From Deltaproteobacteria bacterium (GTDB lineage Bacteria > Desulfobacterota > Desulfomonilia > Desulfomonilales > Desulfomonilaceae): a stretch of DNA of 35,600 nucleotides. The position numbers and the translations under genes were made by a program. The stretch's first letter is position 1. Each line of letters starts with the position of its first letter. Shown here piece after piece: positions 17,731 to 26,376 of the stretch. The DNA lies in NCBI GenBank assembly GCA_023474025.1, contig JAMCYH010000004.1, positions 1-35,600 of the forward strand. Direction: 5' to 3'. The notes under the pieces were generated by a model, which worked only from the letters and a program-made list of their open reading frames with translations, was not told the origin of the DNA and did no database searches.

Positions 17731-19302
17731 ATGAAATCCGCAAGACAGGGATTTGTGGGGGTACTGTTCCCAAGATCAGGCAATTTCCTTATATATTGCC
17801 TCGTTTTGTTGGCGGTTGTTTTCTCCAACTCCGTAGCCGACTCTCAGGGCCTCAAATCGGCCCTTATTGCAGATTCCGCGCCATCAAAACCATATTTATT
17901 ACCGGGGACATCAGGTCCTCAATTTGGTGGATCTTCCGAAACTGTGCCGTTTTCAAGTGGAATGGTCAGGAACTGGCTGCCTATAATTCCCAATTTGCAG
18001 TTCGGGTTCAATTACCTGTTCGGTAGAAATCTCACCCAGTCATGGTGGACTGCAGACTATGTCCTGCCCGTGAACTTGACAACAAGCGATATTGTGTTCG
18101 GTGAGGCCCATGTTGATTCCGCCAATTCGGCCTCCACAGGCGGCTTTCCCTTTCTGAATAATTTCTGGCGCCAGGGAGCTGCCGGGCTGCAGAACCGAAT
18201 CGACCTTTCATTAGGATTAGGTTATCGCAAGCTGTTTGGGAATACCGCCTTGGTGGGAGTTTACGGGTTTTATGATTCTACACGCTTAACTGGCTCATGG
18301 AGATCAGCAGGAAGTGTCGGGGCGCAGGTAGCAGCAAATGGGCCTGGCGATTCTGCTGTTGACCTCAATTTCAACTACTATTCCGATTCTTATATTGGAT
18401 ACGATTCACGTGGGAGTGTCTTCCCGACTTACAACCTTTTTGGCGCGATAGCTCATGGGCAGGGAAACTACGATTTGGAGGCTGGGGTTTCTCAACCAAT
18501 TTTTGATCAAGCCTATGACTTGCGGATCAAATTGGCCGGGTATCGATATGACCTGGGAAACTCAAAAGTTCATGGACTACGCTCGGGCGCTGATATCACG
18601 ACTGCCGATGGAGTATTCAAGGTTTCCGCTGAATATGGCAATGACCGGCTGATAGGCCAGTATGGGCAGATCGGCGCGTATGTCAACATAGGTTTCCAGG
18701 TGGAAAATATCGTGAAGGGGGAAAGCCCGTTTACCAAGCCGGAACCAATATTCAAAAGCCCTCGCCACTTGAGGCAATTGGCGTCGCAGCCGGCTAAGCG
18801 CAATTGGCGCAAACCTTCGGCGGTGATAGCAAATGCATATTGCGAAGGATTGCCGGATGATTCCCAGTTTAGTGTGGGGTATAGCAAGTCTTGTTTCTAT
18901 ACCGGCTATCCCGTAGCTTCGGCTGAATGCGCAGCACAGGGGCGCCTCCTCGTGTCGGATACTCCGGGTGGTAAATGGGTAAATTCATACGATGCCGGTT
19001 ATCTAGCGAATCCACAAATCGGTGGCGGTAGTAATTACTATACAAATATTCAGCCAATGGATAAATGCCAGTCTGCAGCATATGCCAGGGCAGCTGAAGG
19101 CGACGTCTTGATATTTGTCAAATGTGGAAACGACCAAGAACATAACCCCGGTAGTGTGCTCTGGACCACTGAGCTGCCCACATTACTTCAAAATCCCAAC
19201 GTTACCAGCATCGAAGCGTATGATAATTGCGCCACCAAAACCGGTCCGTGTGTTACCGGACCAGGTGGTTCAGTTTGGTGTAATGAGGTGAAATATAAAT
19301 AG
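17731..19302 (+). CDS. Inverse-autotransporter-like outer-membrane barrel with an eight-cysteine C-terminal domain
   Basis: This 523-residue exported protein has a long signal peptide with a hydrophobic core at about 18-34. Residues about 86-327 look like an inverse autotransporter (intimin/invasin-type) beta-domain: RIDLSLGLGYRKLFGN, VGVYGFYDSTRLTG, DLEAGVSQPIFDQAYDLRI, then alternating strands. A basic, Pro-containing linker (about 328-366) leads to a C-terminal region of about 155 residues with cysteines at 371, 388, 400, 446, 465, 500, 507 and 517. In this family the C-terminal passenger is displayed outside the cell. Here it is short and is not the Ig-like repeats of intimins; I do not recognise it. 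ATG 17731 follows AGGGG, whereas GTG 17713 would add six residues. Confidence 0.72.
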   Translation: MKSARQGFVGVLFPRSGNFLIYCLVLLAVVFSNSVADSQGLKSALIADSAPSKPYLLPGTSGPQFGGSSETVPFSSGMVRNWLPIIPNLQFGFNYLFGRNLTQSWWTADYVLPVNLTTSDIVFGEAHVDSANSASTGGFPFLNNFWRQGAAGLQNRIDLSLGLGYRKLFGNTALVGVYGFYDSTRLTGSWRSAGSVGAQVAANGPGDSAVDLNFNYYSDSYIGYDSRGSVFPTYNLFGAIAHGQGNYDLEAGVSQPIFDQAYDLRIKLAGYRYDLGNSKVHGLRSGADITTADGVFKVSAEYGNDRLIGQYGQIGAYVNIGFQVENIVKGESPFTKPEPIFKSPRHLRQLASQPAKRNWRKPSAVIANAYCEGLPDDSQFSVGYSKSCFYTGYPVASAECAAQGRLLVSDTPGGKWVNSYDAGYLANPQIGGGSNYYTNIQPMDKCQSAAYARAAEGDVLIFVKCGNDQEHNPGSVLWTTELPTLLQNPNVTSIEAYDNCATKTGPCVTGPGGSVWCNEVKYK

Positions 19303-19524
19303 CTTTTTCATGTAATGTGTCTCCCATTGAAGCAAGTGATTTATTTTACTACGGGATCTCTAGTAAATGGTTTTAAAAGGGAATATATGTTGACCTTTGG
19401 TTTATTGGAGGTTATGTCAAGAGACCGTCCCATCCACTCCTTGAATTAGGGGGCGCATACCACATTACACTTAGTCAGGCCATGACAAAATACCTTGGAT
19501 GTATTGATTGAGGATTGTCTTCAT

Positions 19525-20823
19525 ATGCGTAATAATAGTGAAACAATTGACAAAATTTCAGAGCGTTCGGGTGAACGGACGCGGGTTTGTGGCTGGATAG
19601 CGAACAAGCGATCATCAGGCAAAATCAGATTCTTACAACTTAGAGACGGTACTGGAGTTATCCAGTGTGTCGTCATGGCTGATAGAGTCACCCCCGAAGT
19701 GTTCGAATTGGCGGATCATATTCCTTATGAGTCATCTGTGATCGTGACTGGACAAGTCCAAAAAGACCCCAGATCATCGATCGGTTTTGAGATTGCGGTC
19801 GACAACATCGAGGTGATATCGGAGGCATTACCCTACCCTATCTCGAAAAAGGACCATGGGGTAGCGTTCCTGATGGATCACCGCCACCTGTGGTTAAGAT
19901 CCTCGAGACAAAATGCGCTCATGAAGATACGCTCGGTCTTGACCCGATCAGCGCGATCCTATTTTGACGAACTCGGTTTTATCTCGGTCGAAGCTCCTAT
20001 CCTTACCCCAACAGCGTGCGAGGGGACAACTTCCCTTTTCGAGGTAGCCTACTTCGATCGATCCGCATACCTGACTCAATCAGGCCAGTTGTATGGTGAA
20101 GCGGCGGCCATGGCCCTCGGCAAAATATATGTTTACGGTCCAACCTTCAGGGCCGAGAAATCAAAAACACGACGGCATCTTACCGAATTCTGGATGATAG
20201 AACCTGAGATGGCTTTCTGCGAGCTGCCTGATGCAATCGACCTTGCTGAAGGCCTCATTTGCAGAATAGTGTCAGACACGCTTAATCAATGTTCGCCGCA
20301 GTTAAAAGTCCTGGAACGTGACTTGTCGAGGCTTGAACTTGTCAAGCCGCCTTTCCCGCGGCTCACATACACTGAAGCCATAGACATATTGAAACAAAAA
20401 GGTATGGACATTGAGTGGGGAGCCGACCTTGGAGGCGACGAGGAATCGGTCCTTTCAGGAGCTTTTGACAAGCCGGTTTTTGTCACCCATTATCCGGCGG
20501 ACATAAAAGCTTTCTATATGAAAAGGGACCCGACTAACGACAGACTGGCCCTTGCTGTTGACCTGCTTGCGCCCGAAGGGTATGGAGAGATTATTGGAGG
20601 TGGACAACGTGAGGATTCGCTTGAGGCTTTGGAACATCGTATCGATGAACACGGCCTGGATAAGGAGCCCCTCGAGTGGTACCTCGATCTAAGAAGATAT
20701 GGATCTGTCCCTCACGCTGGCTTTGGAATGGGAATCGAACGAGCCCTAGCCTGGATATCTGGGATACACCACGTGAGAGAGACTATAGCATTCCCCAGGC
20801 TACTGGATAGGCTATACCCATAA
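19525..20823 (+). CDS. asnS: Asparaginyl-tRNA synthetase
   Basis: This 432-residue class IIb synthetase charges tRNA-Asn with asparagine. It has an N-terminal OB-fold anticodon-binding domain (about 15-105; RVCGWIANKRSSGKIRFLQLRD), motif 2 (YVYGPTFRAEKSKTRRHLTEFW) and motif 3 (GFGMGIERALAWI). The TACEGTTSLFEV and TQSGQLYGEA signatures match AsnRS rather than AspRS. ATG 19525 is chosen because GAGG at 19510-19513 precedes it; the in-frame TTG at 19495 lacks this. E. coli AsnRS is 466 residues, so this is on the short side. It converges on infC, 74 bases away. Confidence 0.94.
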   Translation: MRNNSETIDKISERSGERTRVCGWIANKRSSGKIRFLQLRDGTGVIQCVVMADRVTPEVFELADHIPYESSVIVTGQVQKDPRSSIGFEIAVDNIEVISEALPYPISKKDHGVAFLMDHRHLWLRSSRQNALMKIRSVLTRSARSYFDELGFISVEAPILTPTACEGTTSLFEVAYFDRSAYLTQSGQLYGEAAAMALGKIYVYGPTFRAEKSKTRRHLTEFWMIEPEMAFCELPDAIDLAEGLICRIVSDTLNQCSPQLKVLERDLSRLELVKPPFPRLTYTEAIDILKQKGMDIEWGADLGGDEESVLSGAFDKPVFVTHYPADIKAFYMKRDPTNDRLALAVDLLAPEGYGEIIGGGQREDSLEALEHRIDEHGLDKEPLEWYLDLRRYGSVPHAGFGMGIERALAWISGIHHVRETIAFPRLLDRLYP

Positions 20824-20882
20824 TTTACGGTAAGGGCATAGCCCACTCCTGCTTTGAATAGCGCTTCGCTCCTGACTTTAGG

Positions 20883-20904
20883 GGAACAAATAGTTCCTTA
20901 TTTT
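20883..20904 (+). terminator. Weak hairpin after asnS, possible terminator
   Basis: GGAAC (20883-20887) and GTTCC (20893-20897) form a five-base stem with a five-base loop, followed by TTATTTT, about 60 bases after the asnS stop. The stem is short and the tail runs into the end of infC, so this is only suggestive. Confidence 0.25.
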
Positions 20905-21434
20905 GGCGCTAAGACCATGGTCATGTTTCGACCTTCAAGTTTTGGCGATTGCTCTATCTCAACGCTATCAATGACAAGTTCTTTCAGCTTGTTCATGAGA
21001 GCGTTAGCCAATTCAGGATGCGTAATTTCACGTCCGCGAAACATGATTGTCACTTTGACTTTGCAGGATTCCGAGACGAAACGCTTGATCTGTTTGACTT
21101 TGTGCTCAAGGTCGTGTTCCTCAGTTTTGGGGCGAAGCTTAACCTCTTTCAGGACGACAGTAGCCTGTTTTTTCTTGCGCTCATGGTCCTTCTTGGTCTC
21201 TTCAAACCGAAATTTACCGTAATCCATGATCTTACACACCGGCGGATCAACGTTCGACGCGACCTCAACAAGATCAAGACCATGTTCTTCTGCCTTTCGC
21301 AGAGCTTCGGCAATGTCCAGAATACCTAACTGCTCACCCTCGGGTGATATCGCTCGCACCTGAGCGGCGCGAATCTTTTGGTTAACCCTGACCTTGGGTT
21401 CCGCAACCACGGAGCCTCTTGGTCTTCCTTTCAT
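20898..21434 (-). CDS. infC: Translation initiation factor IF-3
   Basis: This 178-residue protein has both IF-3 domains: the N-terminal region with KVRVNQKIRAAQVRAISPEG and DLVEVASNVDPPVCKIMDYGK, a lysine-rich linker (KKDHERKKKQ), and the C-terminal domain with KVTIMFRGREITHPELA. IF-3 binds the 30S subunit, keeps it apart from 50S and checks start-codon pairing. ATG 21434 lies 8 bases after GGGGG; an in-frame TTG at 21440 is too close to that site. It follows thrS by about 57 bases on the same strand, as in the common thrS-infC-rpmI-rplT order, but the next gene is convergent asnS, so rpmI and rplT are not here. Confidence 0.96.
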   Translation of the reverse strand: MKGRPRGSVVAEPKVRVNQKIRAAQVRAISPEGEQLGILDIAEALRKAEEHGLDLVEVASNVDPPVCKIMDYGKFRFEETKKDHERKKKQATVVLKEVKLRPKTEEHDLEHKVKQIKRFVSESCKVKVTIMFRGREITHPELANALMNKLKELVIDSVEIEQSPKLEGRNMTMVLAPK

Positions 21435-21491
21435 GCGCAATGCCCCCTTGTAAGTGAAAAAGGAATCATTTTTCTTTCACCCTTCCTGAGC

Positions 21492-23405
21492 TCAGAAAGA
21501 GCGCATACTAATTTCTTGATTAAGCGCATTGATAAATTGCGCAAGATCCACGGTAACCGTAGAATCCTGCCCGCGTTTCCTGACAGCTATACTTTGGGTT
21601 TCCAGTTCCTTGTCACCAAGTATGACCATATAAGGAATTTTTTGATTACGGGCCTCTCGAATTTTAAATCCTATTTTTTCATTTCTTAAGTCTAAATCGA
21701 CGCGAATATCATGACTTCTCAGAGTTTCAGCAATTTCTGCCGCGTAGCTGTCCGTTCTGTCGGTAATGGTGAGTATCATGGCCTGGACAGGCGCCAGCCA
21801 CAAGGGAAACGCCCCTGCATAATGCTCAATCAAAACACCAAGAAACCGTTCTATTGCGCCCAGGACAACCCTGTGAATCATTACCGGTCTCTTTCGGGTA
21901 CCATCAGCATCCACGTATGTCAAACCAAAACGTTCCGGTAAAGTAAAATCACATTGAATCGTAGCGCATTGCCACGAACGAGACAAAGCGTCTGTAAGTT
22001 TAATGTCTATCTTGGGTCCGTAAAAGGCCCCATCCCCTTCGTTAATTTCGTATGGGAGGTCCAACGCCTGCAGGGCTTTTTCCAGAGCCGTAGTGGCCCG
22101 GTCCCAATCCTCATCGGAACCTATGGATTTCTCGGGTCTTGTGCTCAATTCCATGGTGTAATCGAACCCGAATATTCCCATGACATCTTTGACAAAATTT
22201 ATTATCCCAAGGATCTCATCGTTGAGTTGATCCGGTGTGCAAAGTATGTGTGCGTCATCCTGAGTGAATTGCCTGACTCTGAGCAAGCCGTGAAGCACAC
22301 CACTTTTTTCATGCCGATGAACAGTGCCCAGTTCGAAATACCGGATCGGTAGATCCCGATATGACCTGATCCTGGATTTGTAAATGATCATGTGTGAAAG
22401 GCAGTTCATCGGTTTAATACCGTAATCGATCTCGTCTACGGTAGTAAAATACATATTCTCGCGATAATTATCGAAATGACCCGACTTTTCCCATAGTTCC
22501 CTTTTCAGGATCTGAGGCCCAACTACCATTTGGTAACCTCGCCTTAGATGCTCTTTTCGTTCGAACTCCTCAATCAGGTATCTCAACATAGCGCCCTTGG
22601 GGTGCCAGATTACCATACCAGGGCCCGCTTCTTCAGATATGGAAAACAGGTCCAGCTCTTTGCCCAGTTTCCGATGATCCCGGCGTTTAGCTTCTTCAAG
22701 TAACTCCAGGTAGCGCTTCAACTCATCTTTTGAAGGAAAGGCGGTTCCGTAAATTCTCTGAAGCATGCGGTTTCGTTCATCACCCCGCCAATACGCGCCT
22801 GCCACTTTGGTAAGCTTGAAAGCTTTGACGGCCGAGGAAACGGGTATGTGGGGCCCTCTGCACAAGTCGGTAAAGTTACCCTGCGAATACAGATTTACTT
22901 CATCGGCATCTATCGCCTCAATTAACTCAATTTTGTAATTTTCTCCCAGTTCTTTGAAAAACTGGATGGCCTCTCCTCTCGGAAGGACCACTTTTCTGAA
23001 TGGTAGTTTACTCTTGACGATTTCCTTCATTCGGAGTTCGATTTTTTCGAGATCTTCAGGAGTAAATGGTCGGGGTGAATCAAAATCGTAATAAAATCCG
23101 TCTGCGATCGCAGGCCCTATGGCAACTTTTACTTCGGGAAAAAGCTCCTTAACCGCCTGCGCCATTATATGGGCGGTCGAATGTCTTAGGATTTCAAGCC
23201 CCTTGGGGGTATTGACAGATATAAAGTCCAGTTTGCCGGGTTCTGTGATGGGAGCGCTCAGATCAATCTGTTTTCCATTCAGTTCAGCAGCGAGAATTTC
23301 GGGCCTGCTTGCTGGAGAGACATCTTTCAGGATCTCAGCAGCAGTTATCCCTGGACTGTAAGCCTTTGATATGTCTTGGACAATAATTTCTAGGTAGGAA
23401 TTCAT
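21492..23405 (-). CDS. thrS: Threonyl-tRNA synthetase
   Basis: This full-length 637-residue bacterial ThrRS has the TGS domain (about 1-62), an editing domain with HSTAH and the CRGPH motif, a class II catalytic core with zinc ligands in [15 protein letters not shown] and [13 protein letters not shown], and a C-terminal anticodon-binding domain starting near PLWLAPVQ. It charges tRNA-Thr and removes mischarged serine. The ATG at 23405 is the natural start because the TGS domain begins immediately. tRNA-Val lies about 93 bases upstream on the same strand, and infC follows. I saw no T-box leader. Confidence 0.97.
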   Translation of the reverse strand: MNSYLEIIVQDISKAYSPGITAAEILKDVSPASRPEILAAELNGKQIDLSAPITEPGKLDFISVNTPKGLEILRHSTAHIMAQAVKELFPEVKVAIGPAIADGFYYDFDSPRPFTPEDLEKIELRMKEIVKSKLPFRKVVLPRGEAIQFFKELGENYKIELIEAIDADEVNLYSQGNFTDLCRGPHIPVSSAVKAFKLTKVAGAYWRGDERNRMLQRIYGTAFPSKDELKRYLELLEEAKRRDHRKLGKELDLFSISEEAGPGMVIWHPKGAMLRYLIEEFERKEHLRRGYQMVVGPQILKRELWEKSGHFDNYRENMYFTTVDEIDYGIKPMNCLSHMIIYKSRIRSYRDLPIRYFELGTVHRHEKSGVLHGLLRVRQFTQDDAHILCTPDQLNDEILGIINFVKDVMGIFGFDYTMELSTRPEKSIGSDEDWDRATTALEKALQALDLPYEINEGDGAFYGPKIDIKLTDALSRSWQCATIQCDFTLPERFGLTYVDADGTRKRPVMIHRVVLGAIERFLGVLIEHYAGAFPLWLAPVQAMILTITDRTDSYAAEIAETLRSHDIRVDLDLRNEKIGFKIREARNQKIPYMVILGDKELETQSIAVRKRGQDSTVTVDLAQFINALNQEISMRSF

Positions 23406-23497
23406 GCCTGGGAATGCTCTAACGCTTTAATAGTCCATTCCCGAAAGTTTAATAACATCTACCGAGCTTGCCTCCAATTGATACAAAATATGTCTGA

Positions 23498-23572
23498 TGG
23501 TAGGCGCGTGGGGATTTGAACCCCAGACCCTCACCGCGTCAAGGTGATGCTCTCCCCCTGAGCTACGCGCCT
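23498..23572 (-). tRNA. tRNA-Val (anticodon GAC)
   Basis: The minus strand folds as a complete tRNA: acceptor AGGCGCG/CGCGCCT, D-arm GCTC...GAGC, anticodon stem TCACC/GGTGA with loop TTGACGC, five-base variable loop GGGTC, T-arm TGGGG-TTCAAAT-CCCCA, and discriminator A. The anticodon at positions 34-36 is GAC, which reads GUC/GUU valine codons. CCA is encoded (23498-23500). A promoter-like TTGACA lies just upstream. Confidence 0.96.
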
Positions 23573-23587
23573 AGATTTAATCTAAAC

Positions 23588-23615
23588 GATTAACAAGCGT
23601 GGCGCTGCTTGTCAA
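23588..23615 (-). promoter_or_regulatory. Possible sigma-70 promoter for tRNA-Val
   Basis: On the minus strand a perfect -35 TTGACA (23610-23615) is followed after 16 bases by TTAATC (23588-23593). The -10 match is poor, but the placement gives a leader of only about 8 bases before the tRNA, which is typical of tRNA genes. Confidence 0.45.
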
Positions 23616-23647
23616 GACAAAACTCATCCGCACGATAATCAAGAAGA

Positions 23648-24316
23648 TCATCTCATCGAATATCTGCCGCTATCGACTTCACTTCTTTTCTGGGACACAC
23701 ATGTGCGACCGTCGGCCATTAGCTTCTGCAACATTGATTGAGCCGAGGAGTCATCCCACCTGGCCGGACCGACGCTGTAACCGACGGCGGAACCTCTGCA
23801 ATCGACTATATACGTTGTGGGGAAACCGGGAACCTCCAGTATCGCTTCATGTTTGGAATTTATAACGAAAGACGTCCTCTTTCCGGCCATCTCAACCACT
23901 TTCAGACTAAAACCTCTTCCACCATCGTATAGAATCGAAAAAGGATATCTGGCAGTGACTGCGTACTTCTGCACTGCAGACGGAGAGTCGACAAGATTGA
24001 CCCCCAATATTTCCAGTCCGGAACCACCGTAAGTTTTCTTGAGGTTTTCCAGGAGAGGTTCCTCCATCTTGCAGGCAGGACAAGTTATGGACCAGAAGTG
24101 CAACAATACAACCTTACCTCTGTAATCATTGAGCGAAACAGTCTGGCCGGTGGGGGTCCTGAGGACAAGGTCCGAGACTTTGTAAGGCTTCGGATAGAGA
24201 TAAATATTGGCTTGAGTCAGAGGGTCAGCGGCGTTTGAGATGCCAAGGCAGGGGCCACAGGCCAGAATAGTGAGTGATGTCAGAATCATAATTGAATAAC
24301 GCAGCGGGCGAGTCAT
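23648..24316 (-). CDS. TlpA-like exported thiol-disulfide protein
   Basis: This 222-residue thioredoxin-fold protein has a signal sequence (about 6-27) and the active-site motif CPAC at 79-82 in LLHFWSITCPACKMEEP. It also has the TlpA/AhpC-type start (LRTPTGQTVSLNDYRGKVVLL) and a late GFPTTYIVDCRG strand containing the cis-Pro loop. C20 could be a lipid-anchor site (ILAC), although cleavage after SNA is equally plausible. ATG 24316 follows GGAGG; an upstream TTG at 24379 lacks a ribosome site. Between the CXXC and the final strand there is an additional phrase, RTSFVINSKHEAILEV, unlike minimal TlpA. It is likely a periplasmic reductant for cytochrome or metalloprotein maturation, and it stands alone. 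Confidence 0.85.
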   Translation of the reverse strand: MTRPLRYSIMILTSLTILACGPCLGISNAADPLTQANIYLYPKPYKVSDLVLRTPTGQTVSLNDYRGKVVLLHFWSITCPACKMEEPLLENLKKTYGGSGLEILGVNLVDSPSAVQKYAVTARYPFSILYDGGRGFSLKVVEMAGKRTSFVINSKHEAILEVPGFPTTYIVDCRGSAVGYSVGPARWDDSSAQSMLQKLMADGRTCVSQKRSEVDSGRYSMR

Positions 24317-24386
24317 CGGACCTCCATCTTTATACAACATTTGAATATTCAATTTATAATATAGATTGAACAGTGTCAATGATTTT

Positions 24387-24416
24387 TTGACACATTATCG
24401 GCGTCTCTCGTATTTG
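24387..24416 (+). promoter_or_regulatory. Possible sigma-70 promoter for the hprK-rapZ-PTS cluster
   Basis: A perfect TTGACA (24387-24392) is followed after 18 bases by TATTTG (24411-24416), about 30 bases before the hprK start. This fits transcription of the plus-strand cluster; it has not been tested. Confidence 0.4.
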
Positions 24417-24447
24417 TCTATACCAATTCATCGTGGTATTATACGAT

Positions 24448-24921
24448 ATGATCGAGCAAAAGATGTTCCAGGGAACTCTCGTAAATGTCAATGGAGTCGG
24501 CGTGCTTATTGTGGGGCAACCAGGCTCCGGGAAGTCTCTGGCGGCTCTTAGTCTCATGAGATCCGGGCATCGACTGGTAGCCGACGATCTCATTTTAGTC
24601 ACAAAGCAAGGAACCGGCCAATTGGTAGGACACGCCGTTGAAGAGAATGTTCGGATCGAAATCCGGGGCTTGGGAATATTTCATGCCGCATCACTTTTCA
24701 AAGACGCGACCGAATCTTCATGTCCAATAGATGTTGTAGTAGAATTGGCGCCTTATCTCCCGGAAAGGGACTCGGGCCGAATAGACCCGGTTGTAACCGA
24801 AACTTCGATCATGGGCCGTTATTTGGATAAGGTTCTAGCTCCGGTATTAAAAGGCATGGACCCTGGTTTTTTGATAGAACTAGTTGTCCGCTCCAGGAGC
24901 GGATGGAGAAAGTTTGAGTAA
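24448..24921 (+). CDS. hprK: Short HPr kinase/phosphorylase-like protein (C-terminal domain only)
   Basis: This 157-residue protein corresponds to the C-terminal catalytic domain of HprK, like the short alphaproteobacterial forms, and lacks the N-terminal domain of the roughly 310-residue Firmicutes enzyme. It has Walker A GQPGSGKS (23-30), SGHRLVADDLI (39-49) and the EIRGLGIFHA signature (71-80). The usual C-terminal PVRPGRN motif is replaced by PVLKGMDPG, with no clear arginine, so activity may be altered. HprK phosphorylates a serine of HPr to control PTS-linked regulation. ATG 24448 best fits the family start (MI...); a GTG at 24433 is possible. Its last eight bases overlap rapZ. Confidence 0.8.
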   Translation: MIEQKMFQGTLVNVNGVGVLIVGQPGSGKSLAALSLMRSGHRLVADDLILVTKQGTGQLVGHAVEENVRIEIRGLGIFHAASLFKDATESSCPIDVVVELAPYLPERDSGRIDPVVTETSIMGRYLDKVLAPVLKGMDPGFLIELVVRSRSGWRKFE

Positions 24922-25798
24922 ACGTAAAATCGTCATAGTTACCGGTTTGTCGGGGTCAGGCAAATCAACTGTAGCACGCACACTTGAAGATTTGGGCTAT
25001 TTTTGTGTCGATAATCTTCCGGTTGATCTGGCCCCCAAACTTATAGAACTGATGGATACAGGCGAAACGGAACTCAGGAAGATCGCCCTTATTATCGACT
25101 TGCGCCAAAGAAAGTTCTTTCCTAGATATTCCGAGATCCTGGATTCACTGGAATTGCGTGATACATTTTTGGAAATCCTGTTCGTCGACGCGAGAGATGA
25201 AGTCCTTATAAGACGTTACAGTGAAACGAGGCGTCAGCATCCTCTGGCCTTAGAAGGTGACATAATTGAGGGTATAAAAAGGGAGCGCCAGGAGCTTAAA
25301 GAAATCAGGGACAGGGCCCAAAGAATAATTGACACATCCGACATAACAGTACATGAATTAAGAGATGATATAAAAAAAATATATGCCGAGCTCAGCGCAG
25401 GGGAATTACAAATACAGGTAAACGCGTTTGGTTTTGGCAAAGGCATTCCTCTTGAATCGGACCTGGTATTTGATGTTCGTTTTTTGCCAAATCCATTTTT
25501 CGTGGAATCACTCAAAGAAAAAGACGGCAGAAACAGCGAAGTCATTGAATGGATATTGGGGAAATCTGTCACAGGACTTTTTCTCGAAAAAATTTATGAC
25601 ATGCTGAATTTTCTTTTACCTCTTTACATAAAAGAAGGAAAACAGTACCTTACCGTCTCGGTTGGGTGTACCGGGGGCCGCCACAGGTCTGTAGTTGTCG
25701 CGTCCATGTTGGCAAACAGACTGGTTGCTCAAGGCTACCATAATGTTCGACTCAAGTTCCGGGAACTTGGCGTTGAATCGCGCTTAAAAGCTGATTGA
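24914..25798 (+). CDS. rapZ: RapZ-family nucleotide-binding RNase adapter
   Basis: This 294-residue protein of the RapZ/YvcJ (UPF0042) family has an N-terminal P-loop GLSGSGKST (11-19), LEDLGYFCVDNLPVDL, and the C-terminal conserved blocks FGFGKGIP, DVRFLPNPFF and VGCTGGRHRSV. In E. coli RapZ guides RNase E to GlmZ and so controls glucosamine-6-phosphate synthesis; in other bacteria the role is less clear. The start is taken as TTG 24914, which follows GGAG by 5 bases and overlaps the hprK stop (TTGAGTAA), indicating coupled translation. An upstream TTG at 24884 has no ribosome site. The hprK-rapZ-EIIA order is a common proteobacterial regulatory PTS arrangement. Confidence 0.94.
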   Translation: MSKRKIVIVTGLSGSGKSTVARTLEDLGYFCVDNLPVDLAPKLIELMDTGETELRKIALIIDLRQRKFFPRYSEILDSLELRDTFLEILFVDARDEVLIRRYSETRRQHPLALEGDIIEGIKRERQELKEIRDRAQRIIDTSDITVHELRDDIKKIYAELSAGELQIQVNAFGFGKGIPLESDLVFDVRFLPNPFFVESLKEKDGRNSEVIEWILGKSVTGLFLEKIYDMLNFLLPLYIKEGKQYLTVSVGCTGGRHRSVVVASMLANRLVAQGYHNVRLKFRELGVESRLKAD

Positions 25799-25879
25799 CC
25801 TCAACTTGTGAAGTCTGGCTCAAGGAATCTGAGATAGACTTTATGGGCGCGCGAAAGATAAAGTTTTTGAGGCAGGGGC

Positions 25880-26329
25880 ATGAAACCTCTGTCAATTCAC
25901 AGAAAGATCTTTACTATGATCGGAATTCTTGTATTGACCCACGGCGAGCTCGGGGTTAAATTTCTGGATACCGCGCGTCTCATTGGTTTAAAATCCGACG
26001 AAGGGGTCGTAGCATTATCCATTGATCCTAACGGTTCCCCCGATACGCTTAGGGAACAGGTTGCAAAGGCCATAGCCAAAACCAACTCGGGATCGGGAAT
26101 ACTCATACTGACAGACCTCTTTGGTGGAACACCAACAAATGTTTCATTGTCTTTTCTTGAAGAAGGACGCGTCGAAGTAGTTACCGGCTTGAATTTGCCT
26201 ATGCTGATCAAATCGGTTAACGGTCGCGACGATCATGATTTGACCGGACTTGCGCAACTTGCAGCGGACGCTGGAAAGGAAAATATCTACAGAGCTTCCG
26301 ATGTCCTTAGACAAAGACGCCCGCGCTGA
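25880..26329 (+). CDS. PTS mannose/fructose-type EIIA component
   Basis: This 149-residue protein has the fold-class motifs of EIIA-Man: MIGILVLTHGELG with the phosphoryl-accepting histidine (H21), LTDLFGGTPTN and the VVTGLNLPML strand. It would accept phosphate from HPr and pass it to EIIB. ATG 25880 has GAGG 7 bases upstream, but family members normally begin at the MIGI methionine (25916), so the first 12 residues may not be translated. It lies 81 bases after rapZ and 47 before EIIB. With no EI or HPr in view, a regulatory phosphorelay role is as likely as sugar uptake. Confidence 0.92.
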   Translation: MKPLSIHRKIFTMIGILVLTHGELGVKFLDTARLIGLKSDEGVVALSIDPNGSPDTLREQVAKAIAKTNSGSGILILTDLFGGTPTNVSLSFLEEGRVEVVTGLNLPMLIKSVNGRDDHDLTGLAQLAADAGKENIYRASDVLRQRRPR

Positions 26330-26376
26330 GGTTTATTAATAATGGTTATTTGTTGAGAAAATAGTGGTTTTGACCC

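Noticed and set aside
19303-19524. Small RNA or leader before asnS
   Set aside because: I found no stable fold or family motif, only a weak TTGACC/TATGTC pair near 19390-19418 that is too poor to list.
21454-21480. Hairpin GTGAAA/TTTCAC between thrS and infC
   Set aside because: The stem is only six A/T-rich pairs with a 15-base loop and no clear tail; it could arise by chance.
23406-23497. T-box or other riboswitch leader before thrS
   Set aside because: Only about 90 bases separate tRNA-Val from thrS, and no specifier loop or T-box sequence could be seen.
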